From contig MEFV01000003.1 in assembly GCA_001725255.1 (NCBI GenBank), positions 62,001-126,000 on the forward strand: DNA of 64,000 nucleotides, read 5' to 3'. Position numbers and translations under genes: made by a program. Source of the stretch: Comamonas sp. SCN 67-35 (GTDB taxonomy: Bacteria; Pseudomonadota; Gammaproteobacteria; Burkholderiales; Burkholderiaceae_C). A model generated the notes under the pieces. The model made no database searches. It was not told where the DNA came from and saw nothing but the letters and a program-made list of their open reading frames with translations. Below are positions 45,408-53,617 of the stretch, piece after piece (position 1 is the first letter of the stretch; every line of letters starts with the position of its first letter).

Positions 45408-46190
45408 TCATTGCGCCGCCCAGCCGCCATCCATGTTCCAGGCCGCGCCGCGCACGTTGTCGCCCGCGGGCGAGCAGAAGAACACGGCCAGCTCGCCGAG
45501 CTGCTCGGGCGTGGTGAAGTGCATCGAGGGCTCCTTCTCGCCCAGCAGCAGCTTCTGGGCCTCCTCGTTGGAAACGCCGTGCTCCCTGGCCTTGGCGTCC
45601 ACCTGTTTCTGCACCAGCGGCGTCAGCACCCAGCCGGGGCAGATCGCATTGCAGGTGACGCCCGTGGCCGCCGTCTCCAGCGCCACGACCTTGGTCAGGC
45701 CGACGATGCCGTGCTTGGCCGCGACGTAGGCCGATTTCTGCGCGGAGGCCACGAGGCCGTGCACCGAGGCGACGTTGATGACGCGCCCCCAGCCCGCCGC
45801 CAGCATGGCGGGCAGCGCCAGGCGCGTCGTGTGGAACGCGCTGGAGAGATTGATCGCGATGACCGCGTCCCAGCGCTCGACCGGGAAATCCTGGATCGGG
45901 CACACGTGCTGGATGCCCGCGTTGTTCACCAGGATGTCGACGCGGCCGAACTCCTTCGCGGCGTAGTCCATCATGTCCTGGATGTCCGCGGGCTTGCCCA
46001 TGTCCGCGCCGTGGTAGCCCGCCCTGACGCCCGCCGCCCTGCCCGCCTCGAGCACCTGGGCGCGCGGGCCGTCGGCGTCCCCGAAACCGTTGAGCACGAT
46101 GTTCGCGCCCTGGCGCGCCAGCGCCAGGGCTATCCCCAGGCCAATGCCGCTCGTCGAGCCCGTGACCAGCGCCGTCTTCCCCTGCAACAT
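45408..46190 (-). CDS. 3-hydroxybutyrate dehydrogenase (SDR)
   Basis: 260 residues: MLQGKTALVTGSTSGIGLGIALALARQGANIVLNG (NAD-binding TGxxxGxG), NNAGIQHVCPIQDFPVERWDAVIAINLSSAFH, the catalytic YVAAKHGIVGLTKVVALE near 153-170, CPGWVLTPLVQKQVDAKA and the C-terminal GGWAAQ. These wordings match D-3-hydroxybutyrate dehydrogenases of PHB breakdown. ATG at 46190 gives the standard length. The acetoacetyl-CoA synthetase that would use its product begins at 63414. Confidence 0.9.
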   Translation of the reverse strand: MLQGKTALVTGSTSGIGLGIALALARQGANIVLNGFGDADGPRAQVLEAGRAAGVRAGYHGADMGKPADIQDMMDYAAKEFGRVDILVNNAGIQHVCPIQDFPVERWDAVIAINLSSAFHTTRLALPAMLAAGWGRVINVASVHGLVASAQKSAYVAAKHGIVGLTKVVALETAATGVTCNAICPGWVLTPLVQKQVDAKAREHGVSNEEAQKLLLGEKEPSMHFTTPEQLGELAVFFCSPAGDNVRGAAWNMDGGWAAQ

Positions 46191-46250
46191 GACAAAATCT
46201 CCGAATGAATTAGGATGCAACGCAGGCATTATCCGGCGCTGCGCTGCAAC

Positions 46251-47195
46251 ATGAACACTGCACTCCAACCCACGCTCCACCACGTCACCTGCCCTGGCGC
46301 GGCAGCACAGGGCCAGGCGGACAGCCACCGCATGGCCTACTGGGAATGGAACGCCACGGGCGACCCGGTGCATCCGCACGTCATCGTCTGCGTGCACGGG
46401 CTGTCGCGCCAGGGCCGGGATTTCGACACGCTGGCCGCCGCGCTGGCGCCGCATGCCCGCGTGATCTGCCCGGACGTGGTGGGCCGCGGCGAAAGCGACT
46501 GGCTCGCGGACCCGCAGGGCTACCAGATCCCGCTCTACGCCGCCGACATGCTGGCCCTGCTGGCCCAACTGCACCAGCAAGGCCCCATCGCCACGCTGGA
46601 CTGGGTGGGCACGAGCATGGGCGGCCTCATCGGCATGCTGCTGGCGGGGCAGCCGGGCCTGCCGCTGCCCGCGCCCGTGCGCCGCCTGGTGCTCAACGAC
46701 GTAGGGCCCGTGCTGCAGTGGCAGGCGCTGCAGCGCATCGGCCAATACCTGGGCGAGCCGGTACGCTTCGCCACCGAGCAGCAGGCGGCCAACGCGCTCT
46801 GGGCCATCTCCACCTCGTTCGGCCCGCACACGCCCGCGCAATGGCTGGCGCTCAGCCGCCCCATGCTGCGGCCCGCGCCCGAAGGCGGATTCAGGCTGCA
46901 CTACGACCCCGCCATCGCCGTCCCCTTCAAGGCACTCACCCCGCAGGCGGCCCAGGAAGGCGAAGCGCTGATGTGGCAGCTCTACGACCAGATCACAGCC
47001 CAAGTGCTGCTGCTGCGCGGCAGGCAGTCGGACCTGCTCACGGCGCAAACCGCCGAGCAGATGCGCGCACGCGGCCCGCATCCCGCGATGGTGGAGTTCG
47101 ACGGCGTGGGGCACGCGCCCACGCTCATGGCCAGCGAGCAGGTCGCCGCCGTCACGCGGTTCCTCCTCGCGCCCACCGGCACGGGCACGGCATGA
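46251..47195 (+). CDS. Alpha/beta hydrolase, coupled to relA
   Basis: 314 residues. VIVCVHGLSRQGRDFDTLAAAL near 43-64 (oxyanion loop), CPDVVGRGESDWL near 71, the nucleophile elbow DWVGTSMGGLIGMLLAG near 120 and a late His in FDGVGHAPTLMA near 295. ATG at 46251 fits the family start. The stop overlaps the relA start by four bases, so the two are co-translated. The substrate is unknown. Confidence 0.85.
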   Translation: MNTALQPTLHHVTCPGAAAQGQADSHRMAYWEWNATGDPVHPHVIVCVHGLSRQGRDFDTLAAALAPHARVICPDVVGRGESDWLADPQGYQIPLYAADMLALLAQLHQQGPIATLDWVGTSMGGLIGMLLAGQPGLPLPAPVRRLVLNDVGPVLQWQALQRIGQYLGEPVRFATEQQAANALWAISTSFGPHTPAQWLALSRPMLRPAPEGGFRLHYDPAIAVPFKALTPQAAQEGEALMWQLYDQITAQVLLLRGRQSDLLTAQTAEQMRARGPHPAMVEFDGVGHAPTLMASEQVAAVTRFLLAPTGTGTA

Positions 47196-49438
47196 AAAGC
47201 AACACGCTCTACGCCCCGCCCTCCGGCGCGGCCGCGACGGCCCCGCCGCGCGAGCCGCTGCCGCACCTGATCGCGGCCACGGCCAATGCCGTCACCGACC
47301 TGGACCTGCACCCGCGCGAAGCGCTGGCCCGCGCGCGGGCCTTCGCCGAGCCCCTGCTCGCCAGCGAAACGCTGGACTCGGGAGAGAGCACGCTGGCGCA
47401 CGCCGACGCGGTCGCCCGGATCCTCGAAGGCCTGGGCAGCTCGGAGATCATGCAGGCGGCCATCTACCTCGTGCACACCTGCCCGCACCTCACGCGCCCC
47501 GAAGAAGTCATCGCCAAGGCCTTCAGCCCGAACTTCGCCCAGCTCGCCATCGAGACGACGAAACTGATGCGCGTGCAGCGCGTGGCCCGCGAGGCGCACG
47601 CCACGCGCATGCAGGTGGACAGCGCGCAACTGCAGACCGAGAACGTGCGCAAGATGCTGCTCGCGTTCTCGCGCGACCTGCGCGTGGTGCTGCTGCGCCT
47701 GGCCTCGCGCCTGCAGACCATGCGCTACTACGCGGCCACCAAGAAGCGCGCCTCTCCCGCGCTCGCGCTCGAGACCATGCAGGTCTTCGCGCCGCTGGCA
47801 AACCGCCTGGGCATCTGGCAGATCAAGTGGGAGCTCGAAGACCTGGCGTTTCGCGAGCTCGAACCCGACACCTACCGCGACGTCGCTCACCTGCTCGATG
47901 AAAAGCGCGTGGAACGCGAGGCCTTCGTCGAGCAGTTGCGCGCGCGCCTGCAGGCGGACCTGCGCGCCCAGGGCATCCAGGCCAAGGTCTCGGGCAGGCC
48001 CAAGCACATCTACAGCATCGTCAAGAAGATGCGCGGCAAGTCGCTGCCCTTCGATCAGGTATACGACCTGCACGCGCTGCGCGTGATCGTGCCCAGCGTC
48101 AAGGACTGCTACGCCACGCTCAGCTGGGTGCACAGCCAGTACCAGTCCATCGAGGCGGAGTTCGACGACTACATCGCCAAGCCCAAGCCCAACGGCTACC
48201 AGTCGCTGCACACCGTGGTGCGCGACAAGGACGGCCGCGCCATCGAAATCCAGATCCGCTCGCAGGCCATGCACGACCACGCCGAAAGCGGCGTGGCCGC
48301 GCACTGGGCCTACAAGGAAGCAGGCACCAAAGGCTATGCCGGCGTCTCGGCCGCCAGCGACTACGACGCCAAGATCGCCGTGCTGCGCCAGCTGCTCGCG
48401 TGGGAGCGCGACCTGGCCGGCAGCGCCAGCCACAGCAACCTGTTCGAGGACCGCATCTACGTGCTCACGCCCGACGCGGCGGTGATCGAGCTACCGCAAG
48501 GCGCCACGCCCGTGGACTTCGCCTACGCGGTGCACACCAGCGTGGGCCACCGCTGCCGCGGCGCCAAGGTCGATGGCGCGATGGTGCCGCTGAACACGCC
48601 GCTGCAGAACGGCCAGACGGTGGAGATCACCACCGTCAAGGAAGGGCGCCCCTCGCGCGACTGGCTCAACGCCGAGCTGGGCTACCTCACCAGCCCGCGC
48701 GCCAGGGCCAAGGTGCGGGCGTGGTTCAACGCCGAGCAGCTCGAAGGCACCATCGCGCGCGGGCGCGAACTGGTCGAAAAACTCCTGCAGCGCGAGGGCA
48801 GAACCTCCCTCAAGCACGACGACTTGGCCGCGCAGCTCGGCTTCAAGACGGCGGACGCGCTGTTCGAAGTGGTGGGCAAGGACGAGCTGTCGCTGCGCTC
48901 CATCGAGCAACTGCTGCACCCCGGGCAGCCGACGGCCGCCCCCCAGGAGGCCCCCGCGCGCAAGAAACCGCGCGCCGCGGACACCGGCCAGGGCGCGGTG
49001 CTGGTCGTGGGCGTGGGCTCGCTGATGACGCAGTTGGCCAAATGCTGCAAGCCCGCGCCGCCGGACGAGATCCGCGGCTTCGTCACGCGCGGCAAGGGCG
49101 TGAGCGTGCACCGCGCCGACTGCAGCAACTTCCGCGAACTGGCCGCGCGCCACGAAGAGCGCGTGATCGACGTCGCCTGGGGCAGCGAAGCGAGCCCCGA
49201 GCGCGAGGTCTACCCGATGGACGTCGCGATCGAGGCCGCCGACCGGCAGGGGCTGCTGCGCGACATCTCCGACGTCTTCACACGAGAGAAGACCAACGTG
49301 ATCGGTGTCCAGACCCAGTCCGTCAAGGGCACGGCCTGGATGACCTTCACCGTGGAGATCACGGATGCCGAGCGGCTGAACAGGGTGCTGTCCATCGTCG
49401 GCGCGGTCGATGGCGTGCGCTCGGCACGGCGGCGCTGA
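47192..49438 (+). CDS. relA: (p)ppGpp synthetase RelA
   Basis: 748 residues, the length of E. coli RelA (744). The hydrolase half is degenerate: where SpoT has the HDxxED motif this protein reads YLVHTCPHLTRPEEV, so only synthesis is expected. The synthetase domain has GRPKHIYSIVKKM, YDLHALRVIV and AKPKPNGYQSLHTVVRDKDG near 270-350, followed by the TGS domain (LTPDAAVIELPQGATPVDFAYAVHTSVGHRC) and a C-terminal ACT domain. It responds to amino-acid starvation on ribosomes. Confidence 0.94.
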   Translation: MKSNTLYAPPSGAAATAPPREPLPHLIAATANAVTDLDLHPREALARARAFAEPLLASETLDSGESTLAHADAVARILEGLGSSEIMQAAIYLVHTCPHLTRPEEVIAKAFSPNFAQLAIETTKLMRVQRVAREAHATRMQVDSAQLQTENVRKMLLAFSRDLRVVLLRLASRLQTMRYYAATKKRASPALALETMQVFAPLANRLGIWQIKWELEDLAFRELEPDTYRDVAHLLDEKRVEREAFVEQLRARLQADLRAQGIQAKVSGRPKHIYSIVKKMRGKSLPFDQVYDLHALRVIVPSVKDCYATLSWVHSQYQSIEAEFDDYIAKPKPNGYQSLHTVVRDKDGRAIEIQIRSQAMHDHAESGVAAHWAYKEAGTKGYAGVSAASDYDAKIAVLRQLLAWERDLAGSASHSNLFEDRIYVLTPDAAVIELPQGATPVDFAYAVHTSVGHRCRGAKVDGAMVPLNTPLQNGQTVEITTVKEGRPSRDWLNAELGYLTSPRARAKVRAWFNAEQLEGTIARGRELVEKLLQREGRTSLKHDDLAAQLGFKTADALFEVVGKDELSLRSIEQLLHPGQPTAAPQEAPARKKPRAADTGQGAVLVVGVGSLMTQLAKCCKPAPPDEIRGFVTRGKGVSVHRADCSNFRELAARHEERVIDVAWGSEASPEREVYPMDVAIEAADRQGLLRDISDVFTREKTNVIGVQTQSVKGTAWMTFTVEITDAERLNRVLSIVGAVDGVRSARRR

Positions 49439-49491
49439 AATTTGCCGGGCAACTGCCGATTTCTTGCTAGAATCGCGTGCTTTGGTAGGAC

Positions 49492-49568
49492 AGGCGCGTA
49501 GCTCAGCTGGTTAGAGCACCACCTTGACATGGTGGGGGTCGTTGGTTCGAGTCCAATCGCGCCTACCA
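49492..49568 (+). tRNA. tRNA-Val (anticodon GAC)
   Basis: 77 bases with encoded CCA. Acceptor arms AGGCGCG / CGCGCCT, D arm AGCTCAGCTGGTTAGAGCA, anticodon arm CCACCTTGACATGGTGG with anticodon GAC, T arm GTTGGTTCGAGTCCAATC. A TAGAAT box about 20 bases upstream may be its -10. Confidence 0.95.
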
Positions 49569-49582
49569 ACACAGTAAAGACG

Positions 49583-49618
49583 AAGCCCGTCAAGGATCAT
49601 CACCTGACGGGCTTTTTC
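49583..49618 (+). terminator. Terminator of tRNA-Val
   Basis: AAGCCCGTCA (49583-49592), 12-base loop, TGACGGGCTT (49605-49614), then TTTC. Confidence 0.88.
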
Positions 49619-49738
49619 ATTGGGGAAACGGGGCATGGATACCGCGGCGATGCGCAGGTACCCACATCGCCACCACGACACCTCATCTCATGAACCAGCG
49701 CAGGCCCGGCTGGGCGAGGATGCCCAGCGGGGTCATGC

Positions 49739-50941
49739 TCACACCCGCTCGAGGACGACGGCAATGCCCTGCCCCACGCCGATGCACATGGTGCACAGCG
49801 CATAGCGCCCGCCCGTGGCGTGCAGGCGGTTCACGGCCGTGGTGGCCAGGCGCGCGCCGCTGGCACCCAGCGGGTGACCGAGAGCGATGGCGCCGCCCCA
49901 GGCGTTGACGCGCGCATCGTCGTCCTGCAGCCCCAGGGCGCGCAGCACGGCCAGGCCCTGGGCGGCGAAGGCTTCGTTGAGTTCGATCACGTCGAGCTGC
50001 TCCAGCGTGATGCCGGTCTGCGCCAGCACCTTGAGTGTGGCAGGCGTGGGGCCAAAGCCCATGATGCGCGGCGCCACGCCCGCCACGGCCATGCCGACCA
50101 CGCGGGCCCTGGGCGTCAGGCCGTGCCGGGCGGCGCTGGCCTCATTGGCCAGCAGCAGCGCGCAGGCGCCATCGTTCACGCCACTGGCGTTGCCGGCCGT
50201 CACCGTGCCACCCTCGCGCACCACGCCCTTGAGCCTGGCCAGCGCTTCGAGGCTGGTTTCGCGCGGGTGCTCGTCCTGGCTGACAACGATGGCGCCGCCC
50301 TTCTTCTGCGGGATGGTCACGGGCACGATCTCGCGCGCCAGGTGGCCGGCCTTTTGCGCGGCCGCGGCGCTCTGCTGGCTGCGCAGGGCCATGCGGTCCT
50401 GAGCCTCGCGCTCGATGTGGAACTCCTGCGCCACGTTCTCGGCGGTTTCGGGCATGGAGTCCACGCCGTATTGCTCCTTCATCCGCTTGTTGACGAAGCG
50501 CCAGCCGATCGTGGTGTCATACACGGCGTTGGCGCGGCTGAAGGCGCTTTCCGCCTTGGGCATGACGAAGGGGGCGCGGCTCATGCTCTCTACGCCGCCG
50601 GCGATCATGAGGCCGGCTTCGCCGGCCTTGATGGCGCGCGCGGCCGTGCCCACGGCGTCCAGGCCCGAGCCGCACAGGCGGTTGATGGTGGCGCCAGGTA
50701 CTTCCAGGGGCAGGCCCGCGAGCAGGCTGGCCATGTGGGCGACGTTGCGGTTGTCTTCGCCGGCCTGGTTGGCGCAGCCGTAGAGCACGTCGGTCAAGGC
50801 CGCCCAGTCCACGCCGGGGTTGCGCTCCATGAGGGCGCGCAGCGGGATGGCGCCGAGGTCGTCGGTGCGCACGCTGGACAGCGCGCCGCCATAGCGGCCG
50901 AAGGGGGTGCGGATGGCGTCGCAGATGAAGGCTTGGTTCAT
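49739..50941 (-). CDS. Thiolase (3-oxoadipyl-CoA / acetyl-CoA acetyltransferase type)
   Basis: 400 residues. The acylation cysteine lies in INRLCGSGLDAVGTAARAI near residues 87-105, with NEAFAAQGLAVLRALGL, the NAWGGAIALGHPLGASGAR loop and the second active cysteine in CTMCIGVGQGIA. The wording is closest to 3-oxoadipyl-CoA thiolase (PcaF/PaaJ) subgroups. ATG at 50941 is chosen (MNQAFICDAIRTPFGR). It is the last gene of the minus-strand catabolic operon, 25 bases after the small acyl-CoA dehydrogenase, and would release acetyl-CoA from a 3-oxo-dicarboxylyl-CoA such as 3-oxopimelyl-CoA. Confidence 0.9.
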   Translation of the reverse strand: MNQAFICDAIRTPFGRYGGALSSVRTDDLGAIPLRALMERNPGVDWAALTDVLYGCANQAGEDNRNVAHMASLLAGLPLEVPGATINRLCGSGLDAVGTAARAIKAGEAGLMIAGGVESMSRAPFVMPKAESAFSRANAVYDTTIGWRFVNKRMKEQYGVDSMPETAENVAQEFHIEREAQDRMALRSQQSAAAAQKAGHLAREIVPVTIPQKKGGAIVVSQDEHPRETSLEALARLKGVVREGGTVTAGNASGVNDGACALLLANEASAARHGLTPRARVVGMAVAGVAPRIMGFGPTPATLKVLAQTGITLEQLDVIELNEAFAAQGLAVLRALGLQDDDARVNAWGGAIALGHPLGASGARLATTAVNRLHATGGRYALCTMCIGVGQGIAVVLERV

Positions 50942-50966
50942 GGGGTCTCCTCGAATGCAGTGGGGG

Positions 50967-52103
50967 TCAATGCGCGCGGCCCAGCGCGATGAAACGCGCC
51001 AGGTGGTGATCTTCGTCGCCAAACTGGTGGTCGACCATGACCAGGCGCTTGGCGTAGTGCGACAGCGGCAGTTCCCAGGTCATGCCGATGCCGCCGTGCA
51101 GCTGGATGCTCTCCTCGGCCACCAGCGTGCCGATGCGGCCGATGCTGACCTTGGCGGCTGACAGCGCGCGTTCGCGCTCGGTGCGGTCGCTGCTGTCGAT
51201 GGCCGCCGCCGCGTTGATGACCGCCGAGCGCGCCTGCTCCACCTCCAGCAGCAGGTCGGCCATGCGGTGCTGCAGGGCCTGGAAGCTCCCGATCGGCACG
51301 CCAAACTGCTTGCGCGTCCGCAGATATTCGAGCGTGTTCGCCTTGGCCACCTCCATGGCGCCCAGCGCCTCGGCGCACACGGCCAGGATGCCGTAGCCCA
51401 CCGCGCGCTCCAGCGTGGCGAAACCCTGGCCTTCCGCACCCAGCAGGGCTTGCGGACCGACCTGCACATGATCCAGCACGATCTCGGCCGCATGGCCGCC
51501 ATCGATGCGGCCGTAGCCCCGGCGCACAACACCCGTCGCATCGCCGGGCACGAGAAACAGCGAGATGCCTGTCTCGCTGTCCACGTCGCCCGAGGTGCGC
51601 GCGCTCACGAGGAGCCACTGCGCCTGGTCGCCCTGCACCACCACGGCCTTCTGGCCCGTGAGCAGCCAGCCATCGCCGTTGCGCACGGCGCGGGTCTCCA
51701 CGCGCGAGAGCGCATAGTGCGAGCCGGGTTCATCGTGCGCCAGCGCGGCCACGGTGCTGCCGTCGATCAGGCCGGCGATGCGCTCCTTCTGCGCGGCGGT
51801 GCCCGCCAGGCTCAGCGCCCGGCCCACCACCAGCGCGCCCAGGAAGGGTTCGACCACCAGGCCGCGTCCCAGGGCCTCGAAGACGACCGCGATGTCGAAG
51901 CCGGCGCCGCCCAAGCCGCCATCCTGCTCGGGGAACAGCGCGCCAATAGCGCCCAGCCCGGCGAACTGCGCCCACAGCGCGGCATCCATGCCGGTGTCGC
52001 CGTAGGCGATGCGGTTGCGGGTTTCGATGCCGGCCTGTTCGGCCACAAAGCGGTTCAGGGTGTCCGCCAGCATGCGGCGGTCTTCAGTGTGTTCAAAGTT
52101 CAT
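50967..52103 (-). CDS. Acyl-CoA dehydrogenase, PimD-like (pimeloyl-CoA dehydrogenase small subunit type)
   Basis: 378 residues: MNFEHTEDRRMLADTLNRFVAEQ, FPEQDGGLGGAGFDIAVVFEALGRGLVVEPFLG, the C-terminal catalytic-domain ESIQLHGGIGMTWELPLSHYAKRLVM. The FAD-binding middle part is shorter and more divergent than in the large subunit. Proteins of this kind pair with a longer dehydrogenase to oxidise pimeloyl-CoA. AGAGGA eight bases before the ATG at 52103 supports that start over the GTG at 52109. It precedes the thiolase closely. Confidence 0.88.
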   Translation of the reverse strand: MNFEHTEDRRMLADTLNRFVAEQAGIETRNRIAYGDTGMDAALWAQFAGLGAIGALFPEQDGGLGGAGFDIAVVFEALGRGLVVEPFLGALVVGRALSLAGTAAQKERIAGLIDGSTVAALAHDEPGSHYALSRVETRAVRNGDGWLLTGQKAVVVQGDQAQWLLVSARTSGDVDSETGISLFLVPGDATGVVRRGYGRIDGGHAAEIVLDHVQVGPQALLGAEGQGFATLERAVGYGILAVCAEALGAMEVAKANTLEYLRTRKQFGVPIGSFQALQHRMADLLLEVEQARSAVINAAAAIDSSDRTERERALSAAKVSIGRIGTLVAEESIQLHGGIGMTWELPLSHYAKRLVMVDHQFGDEDHHLARFIALGRAH

Positions 52104-52160
52104 TTCCACTTTCCTCTGGAATCAGTTATTCGCGGGCTGGCATGGCACAGGGCCCCTGCA

Positions 52161-52280
52161 ACGGGCGCCGCCCAGGCCAGCAACCGCCGCGCAAGGGCCG
52201 CCCCGCCGCGCTGGCGGTGTCCCCCTTCCCGGCGAAGCCGAGAGAAGGGGGAAGCCGTGCAGCGGCTCAGGGGGTTGTCC
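52161..52280. repeat. GC-rich dispersed element with hairpin, between the two acyl-CoA dehydrogenase genes
   Basis: Contains CCCCCTTC (52221-52228) and GAAGGGGG (52244-52251) as stem arms, flanked by CGCCCAGGCCAGC-type and GGCTCAGGGGGTTGTCC segments. I recognise this architecture as a common intergenic repeat of Comamonadaceae. It sits in the middle of the operon and could lower expression of the two distal genes. Confidence 0.6.
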
Positions 52281-52284
52281 ATGT

Positions 52285-53493
52285 CTACAGGCCGAGGATC
52301 ATCTTGGAGATGATGTTTTTCTGGATTTCATTGGAGCCGCCGAAGATCGACAGCTTGCGGTAGTTGAAGTAGTTGGCCGCGGCCGTGGCGGCCTCCCTGG
52401 GGCCCACAGGTTCGTCAGCGTAGCCGGCGTACTGCGCCTCCTCGATGAAGGGGAGCGCATAGGGCCCCATGGCGCGGCGGATCAGCGAGAGGATTTCCTG
52501 GCGGATCTCGGTGCCACGGATCTTGAGCATGGAGCTTTCCGCGCCCGGCACGCCGCCACCGGCCACGGCGGCGATCACGCGCAGGTTGGTGGTCTTCATG
52601 TTCTCCAGGTCGATCTCCACGCGCGCCATGCGCGCGGCGAACAACGGGTCCTGGTCCAGCGGCTTGCCGTTCTTCATCACCTTGGCGGCGATCACCTTGA
52701 GCTTGGCCAGCGCCGCCACGCAGAAGCCCACGCCGGCGATGCCGGTGCGCTCGTAGGTCAGCAGGTACTTGGCGTAGGTCCAGCCCTTGTTCTCCTCGCC
52801 CACGAGGTTCTCCACGGGCACCTTCACGTCGGTGAAGAACACCTCGTTGACTTCCTTGTCGCCGTCCAGCGTGCGGATGGGGCGCAGCTCCACGCCCGGC
52901 GCCGTCATGTCCACCAGCAGGAAGCTGATGCCGGCCTGCGCCTTGGCTTCCTTGTTGGTGCGCACCAGGCAGAAGATCATGTTGGCGTGCTGGCCCTGGG
53001 TGGTCCAGGTCTTCTGGCCGTTGACGATGTAGTGCTCGCCTGTTGCGTCCGTGACTCGAACGGCCGTGGTCTTGACCGAGGCCAGGTCCGAGCCTGCGCC
53101 GGGTTCGGAATAGCCCTGGCACCACCAGTCCTGGCCGCTCAGGATGCGCGGAAGCCAGTGGCGCTTTTGCTGCTCGTTGCCAAACTTGATGAGCACCGGG
53201 CCCAGCATGTTCACGCCGAAGGGCACGATGCGCGGGCCGCCGGCCAGCGCGCACTCGTTGTCGAAGATGAACTTCTGCACGGCGCCCCAGCCCGGGCCGC
53301 CGTATTCCCTGGGCCAGTGGTTGGCGAGCCAGCCGCGCTCGTTGAGGATGGCGTGCCACTCCTCCTGGTCGGCTTTGGACAGGCGCTGCCCGGCCTTGAC
53401 CTTGCCCGCAATGTGCTGGGGCAGCCTGTCCTTCAGGAAGGACCGGACTTCCTCGCGGAAGGCCTGCTCTTCGGGGGTGAATTGGAGATCCAT
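52285..53493 (-). CDS. Acyl-CoA dehydrogenase, PimC-like (pimeloyl-CoA dehydrogenase large subunit type)
   Basis: 402 residues: MDLQFTPEEQAFREEVRSFLKDRLP, NHWPREYGGPGWGAVQKFIFDNECALAGGPR, the FAD/substrate segment QGYSEPGAGSDLASVKTTAVR, NGQKTWTTQGQHANMIFCLVRT, and the C-terminal FGGSNEIQKNIISKMIL that positions the flavin. The family pairs with the smaller protein encoded next. It introduces the 2,3 double bond into the CoA ester. ATG at 53493 is preferred; the upstream frame begins in a degenerate repeat. Confidence 0.9.
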   Translation of the reverse strand: MDLQFTPEEQAFREEVRSFLKDRLPQHIAGKVKAGQRLSKADQEEWHAILNERGWLANHWPREYGGPGWGAVQKFIFDNECALAGGPRIVPFGVNMLGPVLIKFGNEQQKRHWLPRILSGQDWWCQGYSEPGAGSDLASVKTTAVRVTDATGEHYIVNGQKTWTTQGQHANMIFCLVRTNKEAKAQAGISFLLVDMTAPGVELRPIRTLDGDKEVNEVFFTDVKVPVENLVGEENKGWTYAKYLLTYERTGIAGVGFCVAALAKLKVIAAKVMKNGKPLDQDPLFAARMARVEIDLENMKTTNLRVIAAVAGGGVPGAESSMLKIRGTEIRQEILSLIRRAMGPYALPFIEEAQYAGYADEPVGPREAATAAANYFNYRKLSIFGGSNEIQKNIISKMILGL

Positions 53494-53520
53494 GCGTGGG
53501 TGCCTCGTATCAATGCTTGA

Positions 53521-53617
53521 TTTTTGATAGTTCGTGGCGCTTGATTTCATTGGTTTTCAGCATATTTCCATACCGAAACAAATGCCAATAGAGCGCTGTC
53601 AGCTCCTGTTTTTGAAT
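53521..53617. repeat. Degenerate dispersed repeats, copies 7a/7b
   Basis: TTTTTGATAGTTCGTGGCGCTTG near 53521-53543 and GCCAATAGAGCGCTGTCAGCTCCTG near 53584-53608 are two worn members of the family in opposite orientation, with AT-rich sequence between them. They separate the PimC-like gene from the dehydrogenase gene upstream. Confidence 0.45.
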